Of a stretch of 64,000 nucleotides of DNA, positions 51,788-60,532 are shown piece after piece. The position numbers and the translations under genes are program-made. The number at the start of each line of letters is the position of its first letter. The stretch's first letter is position 1. The notes below the pieces were generated by a model. The model saw only the letters and a program-made list of their open reading frames with translations. It was not told the DNA's origin and made no database searches. Source of the stretch: an uncultured Lachnospiraceae bacterium (GTDB lineage Bacteria > Bacillota > Clostridia > Lachnospirales > Lachnospiraceae); NCBI GenBank assembly GCA_958402795.1, contig CATXUX010000013.1:1-64000 (forward strand), written 5' to 3'.

Positions 51788-52053
51788 CTAAAAACTTCTT
51801 CTGCTGTCATTTACAATCCGCCCTCCCTTAAACAATGACTTGTCAAAATGTTTCTTCAAAACGCATCGCTTTCTTTCTATGATTTCTCTGAAAATTCTGT
51901 TTCTCTCTTCTGAAGACCTTTTCTTATCCCCTTCACAAGTACGCTCCCATACAATATTATCCTTTTCATAAAATGGAATTTCATATTTTTTGAGATTTCT
52001 TTTGCTAAAGTCGTCTTCCCGCTGGCAACAGATCCTATTATATCTAGTTTCAT
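51788..52053 (-). pseudogene. Frameshifted P-loop kinase (adenylate-kinase-like)
   Basis: The ATG at 52051-52053 opens MKLDIIGSVASGKTTLAKEISK, a clean Walker A motif. After a run of six A residues (51986-51991 on this strand) the family sequence continues in another frame as KYEIPFYEKDNIVWERTCEGDKKRSSEERNRIFREIIERK. One missing A explains the break. Further on a few residues appear deleted and the C-terminal half is absent. It could also be a homopolymer sequencing error, but the missing C terminus argues for real decay. Confidence 0.7.
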
Positions 52054-52167
52054 TCATCATTTTCCTCTATCATCCGTTCTATGGCAAATCCACTTTCGTT
52101 TCCTCAGTTACTTTAAAAGGGACTTGCATCCCAGCATCAGTCTCCAGATTATTCCGGAAAAACGGAT

Positions 52168-52635
52168 TTATCGAAATTTCTCTAATCTCATTAACCCTTC
52201 TGAATCGGGTTTTTTAATTCCGTTTTTATAATCGTATCCCATCTTCCTATAAAATGGTGTTCCTGTAATTGATGCAGGTATCTCAACTCTTTTTGCCCTT
52301 AAAAAGTATTCATCCTGCTCAAGAGCTTGAATAATTTTTCTTCCAACTCCCTTTCCTTGATATTCAGGATGAACAAAAATGAGGAACATACTGCTCTCGT
52401 CTTCTTTATTCCAATATGGACCAATTGCTCCACATCCAATAATCTTATCGTTATCACATACAACATAAAAGTGTGTCCACTTTGCTCGTTCCAATATATT
52501 TGGAGGCTGTAGTACGCTTACCTCGTTTTCTATATAATCTGAAGAATAATCTTTTCTATTGGTTGTCCTAAGTGTTGTTGCAATCAAGGCAGAAACTTCT
52601 TCTGCATCTTCTTGTTGAAATTTCCTTATATTCAT
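52168..52635 (-). CDS. GNAT-family N-acetyltransferase
   Basis: The 155-residue protein starts MNIRKFQQEDAEEVSALIATTLRTTN and has MFLIFVHPEYQGKGVGRKIIQALEQDEYF, the canonical QGKGVG acetyl-CoA loop, and a C-terminal TPFYRKMGYDYKNG. GGAGG lies 9 bases before the chosen ATG. The substrate is unknown. Confidence 0.9.
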   Translation of the reverse strand: MNIRKFQQEDAEEVSALIATTLRTTNRKDYSSDYIENEVSVLQPPNILERAKWTHFYVVCDNDKIIGCGAIGPYWNKEDESSMFLIFVHPEYQGKGVGRKIIQALEQDEYFLRAKRVEIPASITGTPFYRKMGYDYKNGIKKPDSEGLMRLEKFR

Positions 52636-52834
52636 AGGATAAATCCTCCACAACTACTGATCCCTGGTTTCATTTATTATCTCGGTAAACTGGAAGTTAT
52701 CAATTACTTTCAACCACAATCTTTGCATGAATAGTATCGCCAGCATCAGCCGACAATTCCTTATCATTTCCTGTTCGACTTCCACTAAAGGCCGACGTCT
52801 TACCACACGCAGTTAGAGATACAATAAGTGCCTT

Positions 52835-53602
52835 TTAGCATCCCCATATCTCATACACCGTATATGTATGACTGTAATGATATCCCAGTTTTTCTGCCAA
52901 TGCCACTGACCATAGATTCTGTGCATCCCAACTCGGATACAGATTTCTTTCCAGACATTCCAGTATCAGGCCGGCTCCGCAGATATAGGCCAGTCCTCTT
53001 CTTCGGTATTGCTCGTGTGTGTCAATTTCTATCTCAATCCCGCCTTGATAACTGGCATAGGAAGACGCCCCGGAGACCGGTTCCCCGTCTTTTAAGATGA
53101 CAACGCCCACCCCAAGTCTCCGGAAGGTGTCATAATCTTTATACTGCGCCACCCAGTCTTTGCACCATGCAAGCGTTCTGCATCGGTGGTAAAGTTCTTC
53201 GTCAATCAGCCGGATGGAATATTCTTCCGGAAGTGAAGCCACAGCACGGCGCAGTTTTCCCCGGTCAAATACATCCGGTTCTTTTCGGATTGCATATCGG
53301 GAAGTTTTCTTCGCCAGGTCTCCATAACATGTTTCGATCAGCTCCGCCCATGAAGCATTTTGGGGAACCAGAATCATAAAATCCTTCATACACCAGTCCG
53401 GTTTATATAGAATCAAATCCATGCACGGTTCTCCGGCAAAGAAAACAAAGTCTCCAAGAATCGCCATCGCTGATCGCGGGTTTTGAAGATTGTCTGCATA
53501 AATTTCTCCCATCACACCCTGCAGGCACGACCAGATCATCGTTTCTTCCCAGCCTTGAAATAAAGGCTCCACAATCTTTGTGTCTGAGATTTTTTCAATC
53601 AT
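52835..53602 (-). CDS. GNAT acetyltransferase with extended N-terminal domain
   Basis: The 255-residue protein has an N-terminal domain (about 1-125) of a type seen in GNAT_acetyltran proteins and a C-terminal catalytic GNAT half (about 130-255; GGIEIEIDTHEQYRRRGLAYICGAGLILECLERNLYPSWDAQN). The final HYSHTYTVYEIWGC is typical of this group. Its ATG overlaps the stop of the HAD-GNAT fusion gene by 4 bases, so the two are co-translated. The substrate is unknown. Confidence 0.87.
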   Translation of the reverse strand: MIEKISDTKIVEPLFQGWEETMIWSCLQGVMGEIYADNLQNPRSAMAILGDFVFFAGEPCMDLILYKPDWCMKDFMILVPQNASWAELIETCYGDLAKKTSRYAIRKEPDVFDRGKLRRAVASLPEEYSIRLIDEELYHRCRTLAWCKDWVAQYKDYDTFRRLGVGVVILKDGEPVSGASSYASYQGGIEIEIDTHEQYRRRGLAYICGAGLILECLERNLYPSWDAQNLWSVALAEKLGYHYSHTYTVYEIWGC

Positions 53603-54759
53603 TTTTCCTCCCTCTTCACCGAATAAATCAGATGCGGCATGTCCATGCCATAATAGTGCTTCGTAAACTTCCCGCGCACCGTCATGCCGTTTCTGAGAGC
53701 AACCTTCTGCGACGGGATATTATTTTCGCGGATGATAGAATACACTTCTTCTGCATGAAGCGTTTCGAATGCATACTCTTTACAGGAGACGGCGGCCTCC
53801 GTGGCAAGTCCCTGATGCCAGTAATCCTTCCGGAATAAATATCCCACCTCAAGGACTTCTTTTCCGTCACAATCCTGCATCGTCAGTCCGCATTGCCCGA
53901 TCAGTTCACCACTGCGTTTCTCGATCACCGCCCACAGTCCGAATCCATAATCCTGATACCGCCTGATCTGCCGGTCGAGCCACTCCTGCACTTCTTCGTC
54001 TGAAAATCCATGTTCATACGCATACATCACTTCCGAATCCTTTAACATTTTACACAGGGAATCAAAATCACCCTGATTCAATTCCCGCAGATAAAGCCGG
54101 TCTGTTTCCAGAATCCTCATGATAACCGGATAAATATCTTCTACGTTTTCTGCGATATAAGCTGCCCCTGCCTTTTTCAGTTCCTCGTAATCTCCGTATC
54201 CGTACAGAACGCCCAGGGAATCAATCCCAGCTTTTCCGGCTCCCAGAATATCATGCTCCCTGTCGCCGACCATCAGAACCTTTGAGCGATCCGAAATATG
54301 ACCGTTCTGAAGCGCATAGCAGATTACTTCATCCTTCTTGGTCCGTGTTCCGTCCATATTTGCCCCTGCAATATAGGTAAAATATTTTTCCAGATTAAAA
54401 TGTTTCAGGATTGTTTTTGCAAATTCTTCCGGCTTTGAAGTCGCAACAAGTAATGTTTTTCCCGAAGCATACAACATTTTCAGCAAAGATTCTATTCCTT
54501 CGTATACGACATTCTCAAAAATCCCTTTTTCCCGATAATATTCTCTGTAATATTCCACCGCCCTTTTGGCTTCCTCCGGAGAAAAACTGTAATATTTCTC
54601 AAAAGATTCCTGAAGCGGAGGTCCGATAAACTTGTATAACTCTGTTCTGTCTGCCACTTCGATTCCATATTTCTTTAAAGAATATGCCACGGAATTGGTA
54701 ATTCCCAATGCCGAATCTGTCAAAGTTCCATCTAAATCAAATAAAATCACATCATACAT
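53599..54759 (-). CDS. HAD-phosphatase / GNAT-acetyltransferase fusion protein
   Basis: The 386-residue protein has two enzyme domains. Residues about 1-215 form a HAD phosphatase of phosphoglycolate-phosphatase type: nucleophile motif LFDLDGTLTDS (Asp8, Asp10), VATSKPE, and MVGDREHDILGAGKAG. Residues about 218-386 form a RimJ-like GNAT domain: ETDRLYLRELNQGDFDSL, YLFRKDYWHQGLATEAAVSCKEYAFE, NIPSQKVALRNGM. Both parts keep their motifs in one uninterrupted frame. I use the second ATG, which has AGAGG 9 bases upstream. Confidence 0.9.
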   Translation of the reverse strand: MYDVILFDLDGTLTDSALGITNSVAYSLKKYGIEVADRTELYKFIGPPLQESFEKYYSFSPEEAKRAVEYYREYYREKGIFENVVYEGIESLLKMLYASGKTLLVATSKPEEFAKTILKHFNLEKYFTYIAGANMDGTRTKKDEVICYALQNGHISDRSKVLMVGDREHDILGAGKAGIDSLGVLYGYGDYEELKKAGAAYIAENVEDIYPVIMRILETDRLYLRELNQGDFDSLCKMLKDSEVMYAYEHGFSDEEVQEWLDRQIRRYQDYGFGLWAVIEKRSGELIGQCGLTMQDCDGKEVLEVGYLFRKDYWHQGLATEAAVSCKEYAFETLHAEEVYSIIRENNIPSQKVALRNGMTVRGKFTKHYYGMDMPHLIYSVKREEK

Positions 54760-54904
54760 AAAATTCATCCTCTTTTTCTCATGATACGCTTTCTCTTATC
54801 TTATCATAGTTTTCCACCGCAAAAAAGACAGAACTCATTTTCCCTGACAGGTGTTTTTGTTTCCTGCCGGTTGACTTTTATCCGGAAAGTATCGCTGCAA
54901 TCCA

Positions 54905-54933
54905 TTGTGTTTCTTGCCCGTCTTGGATACAAT
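54905..54933 (+). promoter_or_regulatory. Promoter of the XRE/ABC operon
   Basis: TTGTGT (54905-54910) and TACAAT (54928-54933) are 17 bp apart, 22 bases before the start codon of the XRE gene. Confidence 0.6.
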
Positions 54934-54955
54934 AAATACAAAGGAGGGAGAACAG

Positions 54956-56089
54956 ATGAATACATTCCATTTTTCCACAAATATTACAAGGCTTCGGCAT
55001 GAAAAAAATTTGACGCAGGAACAACTGGCTGATTTTCTGGGGATCACAAAGGCTTCCGTTTCCAAATGGGAAAACAGGCAGAGTCTGCCGGACGTCGTTC
55101 TGCTTCCGCGCCTTGCCGCTTTTTTTGACGTCACGATCGATGAATTGCTTGGATACGAGCCGCAGCTTAGTAAAGAGCAGATACAGAAATTATATCAGGA
55201 ACTGGCTTCTGATTTTACAAGGCAGCCTTTTGAGGACGTCATGAAAAAGAGTCAGTCGCTTGTCAGAAATTATTATTCCTGCTATCCGTTTCTTTTTCAG
55301 ATCTGCACGCTGTGGCTGAATCATTTTATGCTGGCAGACACACCGGAGCGCCGGACGGAAATCCTGACTGATATTTCTGATCTGTGCAGTCATATCATCT
55401 CGGACTGCCGGGAGATCGACCAATGTAACGACGCCCTGATTCTCCGTGCCTGTGCGGCTCTGCAGCTCGGGAAAGCGCAGGACGCAGCCGAAACGCTGGA
55501 AGGACTTTTGAACCCCTGCCGTCTTTCTTCTCAGGCTGACACGCTGCTGATTCAGGCGTATCAAATGACCGGTGAAGCCGACAAGGCAAACCGCTTTACG
55601 CAGATCAGCATGTTTACGCATCTTCTCGCCCTGATCGCAGACGCCACACAATATCTCGGGATTCACAATCATGATCTTGCTGTCTGCACGGAAACTATAC
55701 AGCGGGTCGATGCACTCATGAAGGTCTGGCAGATTGAACAGCTTCACCCGAATTGTGCCGCGCTGTTCCACTATCAGACCGCTATTGTATACTGTCTGCA
55801 TGGCAAAAAAGAAGACGCGCTGGCACGGTTAGAACGATATGCCGCTCTCATCCGGTATATGCTGCTTGACGACGCACATCTCCAACTGCATGGAGACGCT
55901 TATTTTGACGCGATTGAACCTTGGTTTGAAGCATCCGGCAGTGGAATCGCACCGCCCAGAAGCAAGACCTTTATTCCGGATAATGCATTACAAGCCTTAT
56001 CCCACCCCTGTTTTTCCATCCTGGAAGAGGAGCCGGATTTCCAAAGAATCCGGAAATTATTGAAAAAGGAGGCTGAAAAATATGACTGA
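54956..56089 (+). CDS. XRE-family regulator with helical C-terminal domain
   Basis: The 377-residue protein has an N-terminal helix-turn-helix (about 6-62; ITRLRHEKNLTQEQLADFLGITKASVSKWENRQSLPDVVLLPRLAAFFDVTIDELLGY) and about 300 residues of helical repeats of TPR-like character. AAAGGAGG precedes the ATG. It heads an operon with a PLDc_N protein and an ABC exporter, which it probably controls. Such regulators often sense antimicrobial or growth-phase signals, but the ligand is unknown. Confidence 0.88.
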   Translation: MNTFHFSTNITRLRHEKNLTQEQLADFLGITKASVSKWENRQSLPDVVLLPRLAAFFDVTIDELLGYEPQLSKEQIQKLYQELASDFTRQPFEDVMKKSQSLVRNYYSCYPFLFQICTLWLNHFMLADTPERRTEILTDISDLCSHIISDCREIDQCNDALILRACAALQLGKAQDAAETLEGLLNPCRLSSQADTLLIQAYQMTGEADKANRFTQISMFTHLLALIADATQYLGIHNHDLAVCTETIQRVDALMKVWQIEQLHPNCAALFHYQTAIVYCLHGKKEDALARLERYAALIRYMLLDDAHLQLHGDAYFDAIEPWFEASGSGIAPPRSKTFIPDNALQALSHPCFSILEEEPDFQRIRKLLKKEAEKYD

Positions 56090-56285
56090 TCTTTCTGAAA
56101 TCCTGCCGTTTTTGATTCCGCTGATTCTTGCAGAACTGGCGCTTTTGATCTACACGCTGCGGCATATACTCACGCATACGGACTATAAGCACGGGAACCG
56201 GGCGCTGTGGCTTATTGTCGTCATCATAGGGATGAATTTCATAGGTCCGGTATTCTATTTCTTATTTGGAAAAGAGGAGGACTGA
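56082..56285 (+). CDS. Small membrane protein with PLDc_N domain
   Basis: The 67-residue protein has two membrane helices and ends GPVFYFLFGKEED. The pattern WLIVVIIGMNFIGPVFYFLFGK is that of the phospholipase-D nuclease N-terminal (PLDc_N) motif as it occurs alone next to ABC exporters. It overlaps the XRE gene by 8 bases and abuts the ATPase gene. Confidence 0.85.
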   Translation: MTDLSEILPFLIPLILAELALLIYTLRHILTHTDYKHGNRALWLIVVIIGMNFIGPVFYFLFGKEED

Positions 56286-57188
56286 ATGGATATACTGACA
56301 CTTTCTCATGTATCAAAATCTTTTGGAAAAAACAAGGTCCTGACCGATCTTCGGCTGACAGTGCCGGAACATTCTATATTTGGCTTTATCGGGCAAAACG
56401 GCGCCGGAAAAACAACGGCCATGAAGATCATTCTCGGATTGCTGAAGGCCGACAGCGGCACGGTCACGGTTCACGGCGAACCGGTCACATTCGGGCAGAC
56501 ACGGACCAACCGTTTTATCGGTTATCTTCCGGATGTTCCGGAATTTTACGGATTTATGACGCCCGCCGAGTATCTGACCCTGTGCGGGGAGATCACAGGA
56601 ATGACAAAAACAGATCTTCATGCACGAATTCCGGAGCTTTTATCCCTCGTCGGTCTGGAGCATGATAAAAAACGGATCTCCGGTTTTTCCCGCGGAATGA
56701 AGCAGCGTCTCGGCATCGCCCAGGCGCTTCTGAACCGCCCGAAGCTCCTGATCTGTGATGAACCCACTTCCGCGCTGGATCCTGCCGGGAGAAAAGAAAT
56801 CCTCGACATTCTGCATTCTGTAAAAAAGGATACGACCGTTTTGTTCTCCACACATATTTTGTCAGATGTCGAACGAATCTGTGATGAAATTGCCTTTTTA
56901 CATCAGGGCAGCATTGTCCTCCGGGGAACGCTGGAGGAAATCCGGCATCTGCACCGGGAAGCCGGATTTGAGATGGAATTCTTTACGCCGGAAAATGCCG
57001 CACATTTTCTGCCGCTCTGCCCCCGCGCCCGGCAGATGAGCAGCCGGGTCCTGCGCTTCGAAAATGGCACTGCCGCCGATATGCAGGCTGTCATGCAGCT
57101 TGCCGTTCAAAACCAGATTTCCCTACAACGGCTGGAAATGCTGGAACCAACACTGGAGACTTTATTTATGGAGGTGATTCAGCGATGA
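56286..57188 (+). CDS. ABC transporter ATP-binding protein
   Basis: The 300-residue ATPase has Walker A GQNGAGKTT (about 36-44), the signature SRGMKQRLG, and Walker B LLICDEPTSALDP with the H-loop STHIL. The C-terminal ~80 residues are the extra domain common in ABC-2 exporters. GGAGG lies 5 bases before the ATG. With the permease downstream it probably forms an exporter for peptides, antibiotics or lipids. Confidence 0.94.
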   Translation: MDILTLSHVSKSFGKNKVLTDLRLTVPEHSIFGFIGQNGAGKTTAMKIILGLLKADSGTVTVHGEPVTFGQTRTNRFIGYLPDVPEFYGFMTPAEYLTLCGEITGMTKTDLHARIPELLSLVGLEHDKKRISGFSRGMKQRLGIAQALLNRPKLLICDEPTSALDPAGRKEILDILHSVKKDTTVLFSTHILSDVERICDEIAFLHQGSIVLRGTLEEIRHLHREAGFEMEFFTPENAAHFLPLCPRARQMSSRVLRFENGTAADMQAVMQLAVQNQISLQRLEMLEPTLETLFMEVIQR

Positions 57189-57955
57189 AACAACTGACTG
57201 CATTTACCAAAAAAGAACTGATGGAATGGAACCGTACCGGGAAAAGCCTGCTGTTTTTACTCCTGTTTGTTCTCTTCGGGATCATGAACCCTGCCATTGC
57301 AAAGCTCACGCCCTGGCTTATGGACGTCATGGCGGAAAGTCTTACGGAATCCGGTCTTGCCGTAACCGAAGTAGAAGTCAATGCGCTGACTTCATGGACG
57401 CAGTTTTATAAAAATATACCCATCGCGCTGATCGTTTTCCTCCTGTTATCCGGCGGGATCCTGACTGCGGAATATCAGAGGGGAACACTCATCAACATGC
57501 TCACCAAAGGACTGCACCGCTGGAAAGTCATCGTATCAAAATCCGCGGTCGTAGTCATACTGTGGACGGCTGGATTTTGGATGTGCTACGGCATCACTTG
57601 CGGATATAATGCATGGTTCTGGGACAACCATATCGTCTCCCATCCTGTATTTGCGGCATTCTGCTTTTATCTTCTCGGTATATGGCTGATTTCACTGGTT
57701 CTGCTGACGTCTGTGCTTTTTAGTAACACCTCTGCCGTACTTGCGGCATCCGGCGGAATCTTCCTGATCATCTATCTTGCCGGGTTCTTTCCGGCAGTCA
57801 AAGAATATCTGCCCGGACAACTGCTCGGATCCTCCGAACTGCTGACCGGACTGAACACACCGTCCGGATACTATGCTGCAATCGGAGTCACAGCGCTGCT
57901 TGCCATTATCAATATCGGTGCGGCTGTCATTTTCTTTAATAAAAAAATGCTGTGA
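57185..57955 (+). CDS. ABC-2-type transporter permease
   Basis: The 256-residue protein has six membrane helices: one at about 18-38, five between about 75 and 255. It starts MKQLTAFTKKELMEWNRTGKSLLFLLLFVLFGIMNP, a typical ABC-2 permease opening. It overlaps the ATPase gene by 4 bases. Its stop codon directly abuts the stop of the convergent response regulator, with no terminator space. Confidence 0.9.
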   Translation: MKQLTAFTKKELMEWNRTGKSLLFLLLFVLFGIMNPAIAKLTPWLMDVMAESLTESGLAVTEVEVNALTSWTQFYKNIPIALIVFLLLSGGILTAEYQRGTLINMLTKGLHRWKVIVSKSAVVVILWTAGFWMCYGITCGYNAWFWDNHIVSHPVFAAFCFYLLGIWLISLVLLTSVLFSNTSAVLAASGGIFLIIYLAGFFPAVKEYLPGQLLGSSELLTGLNTPSGYYAAIGVTALLAIINIGAAVIFFNKKML

Positions 57956-58690
57956 TCACCTTTCTGCCGGATACTCCGGCAGTTTATTCAGACGGTATCC
58001 TGCTCCCCACACAGTCTCCAGAATCCGCGGGTTTTTGCTGTCATCCTCAATCTTTTCACGGATCCGGTTGATATGAACCATGACGGTCGCACTGTCGCCC
58101 ACATAATCGTATCCCCATATTTTCTCAAAAATCTGCTCTTTGGAAAATACAATATTCGGATTCATCGCAAAAAACTTTAAAATCTCAAACTCCCGGTTCG
58201 GAAATTTGATTTCTTTCTCTCTCTTATAGACTTTCCAGCTATTGACCAGAATCCGCAGATCGTGAATGCGGATTTCTTCCGGTTCTTCATTACCATCTTT
58301 TCCCGATTTCTGCCGCAGCCGTTCATACTGCCGCAGATTTGCATGAACTCTCGCAACCAGCTCCGCCGGATCAAAAGGTTTCGCAATATAATCGTCTGCG
58401 CCAAGTCCCAGTCCTCTGATCTTATCTACGGATTCCGTTCTTGCCGTGACCATGAGAATCGGAATATCAATACGGTCTCTGATTTCCCTGCATACTTCAT
58501 ATCCGCTTTTTCCCGGAAGCATCAGATCCAGCAGTACCAGATCAAAGTGTTCTTCCTGAATCGCCTCTGCAACTGCTGTCCCTTCCGTTATGATTTTTGT
58601 TTCAAATCCCGACGAATTCAGATACGCTTCTTCCACCATGCTGATGTCTGCATCGTCTTCTACGATCAGGATTTTTTTGTGATCTGCCAT
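57956..58690 (-). CDS. OmpR-family response regulator
   Basis: The 244-residue regulator has a receiver (acidic EDDAD, phospho-acceptor Asp55 in LVLLDLMLPG, Lys in IAKPF) and a winged helix at the C terminus (about 135-235; LTKREFEIL-type NREFEILKFFAMNPNIVFSKEQIFEKIWGYDYVGDSATVMVHINRIREKIE). It is encoded 6 bases after its kinase. Its own promoter region holds a direct repeat that is also found upstream of the DUF368 gene. Confidence 0.95.
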   Translation of the reverse strand: MADHKKILIVEDDADISMVEEAYLNSSGFETKIITEGTAVAEAIQEEHFDLVLLDLMLPGKSGYEVCREIRDRIDIPILMVTARTESVDKIRGLGLGADDYIAKPFDPAELVARVHANLRQYERLRQKSGKDGNEEPEEIRIHDLRILVNSWKVYKREKEIKFPNREFEILKFFAMNPNIVFSKEQIFEKIWGYDYVGDSATVMVHINRIREKIEDDSKNPRILETVWGAGYRLNKLPEYPAER

Positions 58691-58696
58691 CTTCTG

Positions 58697-59851
58697 TTAT
58701 TCCTCTCTGACTTCCTTCAGTTCCAGATATACCGCAAGTCCATCTGCATTTTCTGCCCGGACACTTCCACCCATTGCCCCCATTAAATATTTTACAATAT
58801 ATAAGCCAAGTCCGTTTCCTTCTCTCTTGTTTCTGGATTCATCTCCGCAGTAAAACTCATCAAAAATATATAGGAGCTTTTCTTGCGGTACACCGACTCC
58901 GTTATCGTGAAAACAGATATTTACTCCTTTTTCTGTTCTCCTCAGTGTGATTTCCACCCGAAGCGGCGTCTTCTCACCGTATTTTCTGCTGTTCTCCCAG
59001 AGATTATCCAATATCCGCTGAAACTGCTCCGGATCAACCGATACTTCTGCAGTAATCCCTTTTGTATCTACCGTAATTTGTTCCCGCGCTTCATCTGATG
59101 TCTCCCGCTTTCCTTTCCCATAGTTTTCCAGAAAAGAGGCAATTTCTATGGTCTGCACAGAGATCGGCAGGTTTCCCGTCTCCATTCTGGACAAATACAG
59201 CAGTTGATTCAATAGCGTATCCATATCTCCCGTCCGCCGGTAAGCTGCCTGCAGAAACTTCTCCTGCTGCGCAGGCGTAGACGCGACTCCATCCAACAGA
59301 GCCTTGATCGTTCCTTTCATTGCCGTCAGAGGCGTACGCAGATCATGAGAAATCCCCGCGATCATATCCGTCCTTGCTTTTTCATACTTCCGGTTCTTTT
59401 CCTGCTCCGCCAGAATAGACGCCTGCATATCGTTAAATGCAGCACATACATTTTCAAATTCCCGGTCTCCCGTATACACGATCTCCTGTGTCAGATCGTT
59501 TTCCTGAATTCTTTTCGTGCCTTCCGCCAGAGCATCCAGCGGCTCCATGATGTGATCGGTCAGATTTTTCGTAAAAAACTGACTGATGATCACAAGAACG
59601 ATCATGCACAGAATCCCATCCGCCCCGAAAATGAAAATAAATTCGTCTCTGTGAACCGTCCAGTCCTCCAGCAGATCGTCTAGTTCGTTCACATCCGTAA
59701 CACCCTCCACGGACTCCCTGAACTCTGTCTCGATTGATTCCGCGTACAGCTTGACCACAAGCAGATTGATGATGAGGAACGCAACCAGCGTCACCACCAC
59801 CATCAGTGCATTTGACAGAAAAATCCTCCTTTTTACCGTTTCCTTTTCCAT
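58697..59851 (-). CDS. Two-helix sensor histidine kinase with HAMP domain
   Basis: The 384-residue kinase has membrane helices at about 10-34 and 72-94 around a short extracellular loop of only about 38 residues, then HAMP, a HisKA domain with His169 in GISHDLRTPLTAMKG and an ATPase domain (NLWENSRKYG, DNGVGVPQEKL, GNGLGLYIVK). The small loop suggests sensing within or through the membrane, as in envelope-stress kinases. Confidence 0.94.
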   Translation of the reverse strand: MEKETVKRRIFLSNALMVVVTLVAFLIINLLVVKLYAESIETEFRESVEGVTDVNELDDLLEDWTVHRDEFIFIFGADGILCMIVLVIISQFFTKNLTDHIMEPLDALAEGTKRIQENDLTQEIVYTGDREFENVCAAFNDMQASILAEQEKNRKYEKARTDMIAGISHDLRTPLTAMKGTIKALLDGVASTPAQQEKFLQAAYRRTGDMDTLLNQLLYLSRMETGNLPISVQTIEIASFLENYGKGKRETSDEAREQITVDTKGITAEVSVDPEQFQRILDNLWENSRKYGEKTPLRVEITLRRTEKGVNICFHDNGVGVPQEKLLYIFDEFYCGDESRNKREGNGLGLYIVKYLMGAMGGSVRAENADGLAVYLELKEVREE

Positions 59852-59916
59852 GAAAACCTCCCACAGCCTTTTTCCGGCATCTCGATATCTCCGTTCTCTG
59901 ATGTGTTCATGTATCT

Positions 59917-59970
59917 ATGATACGATCCGCTGTTAAATAAACACAGTTAAAAAGCTAAACAATTCCTAAA
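59917..59970 (-). promoter_or_regulatory. Candidate autoregulatory site and promoter of the OmpR-type operon
   Basis: TTTAGGAATTGTTTAG (59955-59970) has TTTAG half-sites 11 bp apart, the spacing of OmpR-family tandem sites. TGTTTATTTAA (59933-59943) and a -10-like TATCAT (59917-59922) follow. A proper -35 box is missing, which suits an activated promoter. Confidence 0.5.
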
Positions 59971-60052
59971 TAGTTTCATGGAAATGATATCTCGTTTTCG
60001 ACATTTTCGCAATGATTTTTTATTGTTTGAAGTTGCACCCGGCATGTCATGT

Positions 60053-60532
60053 TCAGAAAAGCAATACAACAATTCCCGCCACAACCGCGGCTCCTGCAAT
60101 CCAGATCAAAGTCAGCATTCCCCGTTTTTTCAACACCTGTTTCCACGTCTGCACAAAGGGGATATCCTCCGTGCCGGGCAGTACCCAGAATTTGCTGTGT
60201 CCCACCCACAGCCGGTCGATGACAATGCCGTCATACCAGTTCATGATCTCCAGAAACAGCAGTGCCTGAAAATAGGCGTTCTCAAAATCCCGTATTCCAT
60301 TCCAGAAACCGATGATGAACAGCAGTGCCCCTAACATAACAAGGTAAAATATCGTCATGAAACGCTTGCGTCTCCTGCCCGTCGCCTCCCTGTCCGCCAG
60401 TCCGGTGGCATAGGCCCGCTCCTGCACCGGCTTTGGGTAAAAGAACAATCCGTTCACCGCTCCGCCGCGGACAGAAAAAGCTACCATTCCTGTAAACAGG
60501 AGCAGATATAGAATGATTTGCAATACGATCAT
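60053..60532 (-). CDS. Unknown four-helix membrane protein
   Basis: The 159-residue protein has membrane helices at about 2-22, 55-78, 85-105 and 135-157 and contains VRGGAVNGLFFYPKPVQERAY near the N terminus. I do not recognise the family. It overlaps the hydrolase gene upstream by 4 bases, so it is translated with it and probably works with it. Confidence 0.75.
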   Translation of the reverse strand: MIVLQIILYLLLFTGMVAFSVRGGAVNGLFFYPKPVQERAYATGLADREATGRRRKRFMTIFYLVMLGALLFIIGFWNGIRDFENAYFQALLFLEIMNWYDGIVIDRLWVGHSKFWVLPGTEDIPFVQTWKQVLKKRGMLTLIWIAGAAVVAGIVVLLF

